A stretch of DNA of 18,781 bases from Planctomycetes bacterium UBA4800 (GTDB lineage Bacteria > Planctomycetota > UBA8108 > UBA8890 > UBA8898), in the NCBI GenBank assembly GCA_002402755.1, contig DHGK01000225.1:1-18781 (forward strand). Direction: 5' to 3'. This document shows positions 14,554-18,781 of this stretch, piece by piece (position 1 is the first letter of the stretch; every line of letters begins with the position of its first letter). Made by a program: the position numbers and the translations under genes. The notes under the pieces are model-generated. The model ran no database searches, was not told where the DNA came from, and worked only from the letters and a program-made list of their open reading frames with translations.

Positions 14554-15419
14554 TGCCGTTGCCCCGTCTCGCCCGCCAGAAACCGTTCCCAGACCGAGAC
14601 CTCGGCGTCGGCGCCGGGGTCGAGCGACAGGAACACGAACCCGCGGTCGCGGGCGAAGCGGTCGAGCGCCGCGCGGTGCCGCGCCGCGACGGCGGCGTAC
14701 GCCTCGGCGTAGCCCGGGCCGCCCGCCCGGATGCGCGCGCCGGTTTCGGGATCCACGCGCTCGGCGTCGCGGTCGAGCGCCGGGCGGCGCTCCTCCGCGA
14801 GAAGCACCTGGAAGAGCCCGAGGTCGGCGCCGGTGTCGGAGAGCGCGTTGAGCGCGTCGAAGAGCTCGCGGCCCGGCGCGATGAAGTCCGAGAGCACGAT
14901 GCCGAGGCTCGCGCCTCGCAGCAGGGCGGCGGCGCGGCCGAGATCGCGGAGCGCGTGCGGGCCGCCGCGCGGCTCGATGCGCTCCAGCATCGCGGCGAAG
15001 GCCTCGCGGTGCGCCGGGCCGCGGCCCGGCGGGAGCGCCTCGACATCGGCGCCGCAGACGTACAGGCCGAACGAGTCGCCCGCGTCGTCGAGCACCGCGG
15101 CTCCCAGGTGGGCCGTGCGGCAGGCGTACGCGAACTTGGCCTCGTTCCGGAAGCGCATCGATGCGGTCGCGTCGATGATGAAGATGCAGCGCAGCGTCGT
15201 CTCGATCCGCGCGAGCTTGACGACATCCCTGTCGCTGCGCGCCAGAACGCGCTGATCGAGGAAGCGCGGATCGTCGCCGGGCGCGTAGGGCCGGTACTCG
15301 GCGAAGTGCGCGGAGAATCCGCGGAACCGGGCGCCGTGGCGGCCCAGGTAGCGGCCGTCCGCCCGGCGGCGCCGCGCCCCCCGCAGCCGGTGGCGCACGC
15401 GGTCGTCCGGCGGGGGCAT
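14547..15419 (-). CDS. DUF58 domain protein (VWA-like)
   Basis: A 290-aa protein. The diagnostic DUF58 block EYRPYAPGDDPRFLD (41-55) is followed by the VWA-like first strand CIFIIDATASMRF (78-90). The MIDAS here reads D-A-T-A-S, with Thr replacing the usual middle Ser of DxSxS; Thr can still coordinate. Later GIVLSDFIAPG and the end AEVSVWERFL fit the fold. No TM segment is seen, whereas many DUF58 proteins have two N-terminal helices, so this is a soluble short form. The ATG at 15419 is chosen because upstream in-frame sequence is antisense-like Pro/Arg-rich; no clear ribosome site precedes it. It follows moxR by 19 nt, the standard MoxR-DUF58-VWA order. Confidence 0.88.
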   Translation of the reverse strand: MPPPDDRVRHRLRGARRRRADGRYLGRHGARFRGFSAHFAEYRPYAPGDDPRFLDQRVLARSDRDVVKLARIETTLRCIFIIDATASMRFRNEAKFAYACRTAHLGAAVLDDAGDSFGLYVCGADVEALPPGRGPAHREAFAAMLERIEPRGGPHALRDLGRAAALLRGASLGIVLSDFIAPGRELFDALNALSDTGADLGLFQVLLAEERRPALDRDAERVDPETGARIRAGGPGYAEAYAAVAARHRAALDRFARDRGFVFLSLDPGADAEVSVWERFLAGETGQRQW

Positions 15420-15438
15420 CGTGCGGGGCGGCCGCGTC

Positions 15439-16428
<990 letters not shown>

Positions 16429-16499
16429 CGGTCCTCCTGCGTGTGCGATCCGTTCGGGCCGCGGCGCGGATGCCCGCGCGCGGCCGGCGGGCTGCCTCG

Positions 16500-16528
16500 A
16501 TTATAGGCGCGCGGCGCGGGGGCGTCAC
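16500..16528 (-). promoter_or_regulatory. promoter of the MoxR/VWA operon
   Basis: On the minus strand GTGACG (16523-16528), 17 nt, TATAAT (16500-16505). The -10 is a perfect consensus and the -35 matches 4 of 6 positions, including the TGA that is the btpA stop codon (16525-16527). A start near 16493 would leave a leader of about 65 nt before moxR. Some transcription may also read through from btpA, since no terminator lies between them. Confidence 0.7.
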
Positions 16529-17304
16529 CGTGCGGCCTTGACGAACGCGCGCGCCGTGCGCGCATCGATGACGCCGAGCGAGCGCTCGAGCGCCGTGCCG
16601 ACGATGATGCCGTCGGCGGCCTCGAGCGCCTTCGGGGCCGTGCGCGCCGTCACGCCGCTTCCCATGAACACCGGCACGCCGCGGAGCTCGCGCGAGAGGC
16701 GCGCGGCGGCGGCCGGGTCGCCGAGCTCGCCCGTCCGGCTGCCGGTGACGATCAGGCCGTCGGCGAGGCCGCGCTCGACCGAGTCCCGGGCCTCGACGAC
16801 GAGGTCGCGCGCGACCAGCGGCGCCGCGTGCTTGACCCTGACGTCGGCGAGAATGCGGATCGTGCTTCCGAGGCTCCGGCGGTAGCGCAGCACCGCGTCG
16901 GCGCGCCCCTCGATGATGCCCTGGTCGGCGAGCACGGCGCCCGTGTGCACGTTGACGCGGATGAAGCGCCCGCCGCCCGCGAAGGCGGCGGCCAGCGCGT
17001 CGGCGGCCGCGTTGCGCAGCAGGTTGACGCCGCACGGTCCGCGCGCCGAGAACTCGCGGACGAGCAGGCTTGCGATGGCGACCACGTGCGGCTCGACGCG
17101 GTCGGTGTGGAAGGGGACGTCGCCGAAGTTCTCGACCATGACGCCGTCGAAGCCGGCATCGAAGAGCGCGGCCGCCGACCGCCGGGCCGCGTTCAGGACG
17201 GCCGGCAGCGAGCCGCCGTAGCGCGGGCTTCCCGGGAGCGGCAGCAGGTGGACGACGCCGATGAGCGGCTTCTCGGTCTTGAATTCCCGTGTGAGCCAGG
17301 ACAT
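16525..17304 (-). CDS. BtpA/SgcQ family protein
   Basis: A 259-aa protein of the usual BtpA family length. It shows the family's N-terminal PLIGVVHLLPLPGSPRYGG, the VENFGDVPF segment (58-66), then GVNLLRNAAADALA, RFIRVNVHTGAVLADQG and the C-terminal VPVFMGSGVTARTA...ADGIIVGTALE, a phosphate-binding-like end of a TIM barrel. Cyanobacterial BtpA affects photosystem I accumulation, but the family is broad and its general activity is not settled; membership does not imply photosynthesis. ATG at 17304 has AAGGAG about 7 nt upstream. It is transcribed toward moxR, with its stop inside the moxR promoter, and divergently from the formyltransferase gene. Confidence 0.9.
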   Translation of the reverse strand: MSWLTREFKTEKPLIGVVHLLPLPGSPRYGGSLPAVLNAARRSAAALFDAGFDGVMVENFGDVPFHTDRVEPHVVAIASLLVREFSARGPCGVNLLRNAAADALAAAFAGGGRFIRVNVHTGAVLADQGIIEGRADAVLRYRRSLGSTIRILADVRVKHAAPLVARDLVVEARDSVERGLADGLIVTGSRTGELGDPAAAARLSRELRGVPVFMGSGVTARTAPKALEAADGIIVGTALERSLGVIDARTARAFVKAAR

Positions 17305-17367
17305 GCGGTTCTCCTTGCGCTCGCGCGCGGCCGGGAGCGCCGGGCAACCGGCCCCCGCGCGGGCGGC

Positions 17368-17398
17368 ATTGTACCACCGAACGGCGCCGCCCGGGCAA
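17368..17398 (-). promoter_or_regulatory. candidate promoter for btpA-family gene
   Basis: On the minus strand TACAAT (17368-17373) is a good -10. The nearest -35-like box is TTGCCC at 17393-17398 with a long 19-nt spacer. A start near 17361 fits a leader of about 57 nt. Confidence 0.45.
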
Positions 17399-17454
17399 GT
17401 GGGGGTGCGCCGCCGCGCCCGGACCGGCCGTTCCGCGGTCTTGCCGCGCCTGCC

Positions 17455-17483
17455 TTGCGCATCCCCGCGGCCCTTGGCACAAT
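17455..17483 (+). promoter_or_regulatory. candidate promoter for the formyltransferase gene, placing its start at the ATG
   Basis: TTGCGC (17455-17460), 17 nt, CACAAT (17478-17483). The expected start of transcription, 6-7 nt past the -10, coincides with the ATG at 17490. No Shine-Dalgarno is visible ahead of that ATG, so the mRNA may be leaderless. Confidence 0.45.
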
Positions 17484-17489
17484 CCCCGT

Positions 17490-18398
17490 ATGTGCTCCAT
17501 GCGGAACCTGGGCGCCCCCGAGGGACGAACGGCGCGCGTCGCGATCTTCCTGAGCGGCGGCGGCAGCAATGCGCGCGAGATCCTCGCGCGGCACCGCGCG
17601 CTCGGCGCGCGCTCGCCGATCGACCCGGTCGCGATCGTCACCGACAGGCCGGACGACCCCGCGTGCGGCGCCGCGCGCCTCGGGGGGGAGTTCGGCGTCC
17701 CCGTGCTCGGCCACGACGTGCGCGCGTTCTACCGCGAGCGCGGGCTCGCGCGCGTGAGCGTGGCGACTCCCGAGGGCATGCGCGCGCGCGAGGAGTGGAC
17801 CGACGCCCTGCGCCTGCGGCTCGCGCCCTACGAGATCGATTTCGCCGTGTTCGCGGGCTTCGAGCTTCTCTGCAACATCGCGGCCGACTTCCCGTGTCTG
17901 AACGTCCATCCGGGCGACCTCACGCAGCGTCGCGACGGCAAGCGCTGGCTCGTGGGGCTCCACACCGTGCCGATCGAGCGGGCCATCCTGGCGGGGCTCG
18001 GCGAGCTGCGGTCGAGCGTGATCGTTGCGACGCCGTACGGCGGCGCGGGGACCGATGACATGGACCGCGGCCCGCTGCTTGGCATCTCGACGCCGGTGCC
18101 GATCGATTGCTGCGGCCGGACGCCCGAGGAGCTGGCGGCGGCCGCGGCGCGCCGGCCGGCGGAGAGGCCGCCGCGGGGGTTCGGGGATGTGCTGGAGGAG
18201 ATCGCCCGCCGCAACCAGGAACGGCTCAAGGAGGGCGGCGACTGGGTCGTCTTCCCGCAGGTCGTCTTCCTCGTTGCCGAGGGACGGTACGCGCTGGACG
18301 CGGGCGGCCGGGTCTTCTTCCGCCGGGAGCCGGGGGAGGCGCCCGCGCCGGTGCGGCGGCTCGTCTTCGGTCCGAGCGGCATCGAGGAATGCGCCTAG
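17490..18398 (+). CDS. PurN-like formyltransferase, long variant (302 aa)
   Basis: The N-terminal ~200 residues follow the formyltransferase fold of phosphoribosylglycinamide formyltransferase: VAIFLSGGGSNAREIL (residues 17-32), DFAVFAGFELL (117-127), CLNVHPGDL with the catalytic N138-x-H140 pair, GLHTVPIERAIL, and DDMDRGPLL with the catalytic aspartate D192. These enzymes transfer a formyl group from 10-formyltetrahydrofolate in the cytoplasm. It is not a standard PurN: typical PurN has about 190-215 residues, and here ~100 extra residues follow (Ala/Arg-rich linker, then WVVFPQVVFLVAEGRYALD). The glycinamide ribonucleotide site is not obviously conserved, so the substrate is uncertain. ATG at 17490 is used; a second in-frame ATG lies at 17499. 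It is divergent from the BtpA gene and followed by a terminator. Confidence 0.8.
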   Translation: MCSMRNLGAPEGRTARVAIFLSGGGSNAREILARHRALGARSPIDPVAIVTDRPDDPACGAARLGGEFGVPVLGHDVRAFYRERGLARVSVATPEGMRAREEWTDALRLRLAPYEIDFAVFAGFELLCNIAADFPCLNVHPGDLTQRRDGKRWLVGLHTVPIERAILAGLGELRSSVIVATPYGGAGTDDMDRGPLLGISTPVPIDCCGRTPEELAAAAARRPAERPPRGFGDVLEEIARRNQERLKEGGDWVVFPQVVFLVAEGRYALDAGGRVFFRREPGEAPAPVRRLVFGPSGIEECA

Positions 18399-18433
18399 AT
18401 CGTACGTATTCGGTGAACCCGTGGCCGCACGCG

Positions 18434-18454
18434 CGCCGGCCGTAGCCGGCGTTT
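18434..18454 (+). terminator. hairpin terminator after the formyltransferase gene
   Basis: CGCCGGC (18434-18440), loop CGTA, GCCGGCG (18445-18451), then TTT and a C/T-rich stretch. The stem is a perfect 7 bp; the U tract is short, so the strength is uncertain. Confidence 0.55.
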
Positions 18455-18503
18455 CCCCCCTTTCCCCTGACTGACGCTTACCCACAAGTCCGCCGGCCGT
18501 CCA

Positions 18504-18523
18504 CCCCCTTCTCCCGAAGGGGG
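18504..18523. repeat. palindromic intergenic element
   Basis: CCCCCTTC, loop TCCC, GAAGGGGG forms a perfect 8-bp stem, followed by TTGGGGGG. There is no T run on either strand, so it is not a standard terminator. It looks like one unit of a dispersed extragenic palindrome family. The surrounding 18399-18674 contains no convincing gene; it moves from GC-rich to visibly AT-richer sequence toward the transposase. Confidence 0.5.
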
Positions 18524-18674
18524 TTGGGGGGTTGTCCATGGTGGCGGAGCACCCATCGCGCCAGGCTCAGGCGTGAGCCGTCTTCTCGATCGTGCGTGAG
18601 GACGCGGAGGAGCGCCACGCTTTAAATCCATTTCGTCCTAGACTTTTGAATCAGCGTATGGTATTCCTGTCGGC

Positions 18675-18781
18675 ATGACGGCCGACGTGCGGGACCCAGG
18701 AGAGCTTGATGCGCAGCCAAGCGCCTGGATTCGCACGGAATTGGCGTCGGTCAGCTTCGGCGACGAGCGGCTCACCAAGCG
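18675..18781 (+). CDS. IS4-family transposase, N-terminal fragment (runs off the window)
   Basis: ATG at 18675 opens a frame to the window end (35 codons). Residues 18-35 read WIRTELASVSFGDERLTK, the signature of the N-terminal DNA-binding domain of IS4/Tn5-type transposases (W..EE....LGD.R...RL). The catalytic DDE domain would lie beyond the edge. Upstream sequence 18620-18674 is AT-richer than the host background and probably contains the left terminal inverted repeat, but its boundary cannot be set without the right end. No good ribosome site is seen, common for transposases. Confidence 0.7.
   Translation, partial: MTADVRDPGELDAQPSAWIRTELASVSFGDERLTK

Noticed and set aside
11191..14712. 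Very long open frame on the plus strand (1173 codons) and others at 10518-12836 and 8594-10327
   Set aside because: They are antisense to the VWA and DUF4175-like genes; the translations are Arg/Ala/Ser/Pro-rich without domain motifs, as expected for shadow frames in GC-rich DNA where stops are rare.
16525..17304. Evidence for photosynthesis from the BtpA-family gene
   Set aside because: The family is widespread in non-photosynthetic bacteria, and no photosynthesis genes are nearby.
18504..18535. Rho-independent terminator at the CCCCCTTC/GAAGGGGG palindrome
   Set aside because: No T run follows on either strand; treated as an extragenic palindrome instead.

Overview
The window is a GC-rich (roughly 70% G+C by eye) bacterial chromosome segment, most likely from Planctomycetota or a close PVC-group relative. 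Three things point there: a TPR protein ending in two RNA polymerase alpha-CTD-like domains (4301-5656), a MoxR / DUF58 / VWA / VWA / large membrane protein / DUF4159 operon (7674-16428), and the general gene content. The lineage is inferred from remembered family distributions; no search was run.

Region 1-2083 is accessory DNA with visibly lower GC. It lies on the 3' side of a tRNA-Thr(CGU) gene, the classic position for an integrated island. It holds a 5'-truncated protein that resembles a type I-G (I-U) CRISPR-associated family, a phage-type superinfection immunity protein (two TM helices), a small BamE/SmpA-like lipoprotein, and a tandem, frameshifted copy of that lipoprotein. The tRNA-Thr has its own consensus promoter on one side and a strong terminator on the other.

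Region 2214-7393 is housekeeping. On the minus strand lie acpS, a small unknown gene and xerC. Divergent from them on the plus strand lie the TPR/alpha-CTD protein and ruvA. A separately promoted exported protein of unknown function follows, with a GC hairpin and a 12-codon upstream ORF in its leader. A tRNA-His(GUG) with its own promoter and terminator faces it at 7447-7524.

Region 7674-16428 is one long minus-strand operon transcribed from 16.4 kb down to 7.7 kb: moxR, DUF58, VWA membrane protein 1, VWA membrane protein 2, an 812-aa DUF4175-like membrane protein, and DUF4159. Every junction after DUF58 overlaps (7, 14, 14 and 4 nt), so translation is probably coupled. The parts suggest a MoxR AAA+ ATPase acting with MIDAS-bearing VWA proteins in an envelope complex whose substrate is unknown.

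Region 16525-18781 holds a BtpA-family gene (minus), a divergent and apparently leaderless formyltransferase-like gene (plus), its terminator, a palindromic intergenic element, and the first 35 codons of an IS4-family transposase running off the right edge. Several promoters carry a perfect TTGACA -35 box, so they stand out clearly against the GC-rich background.
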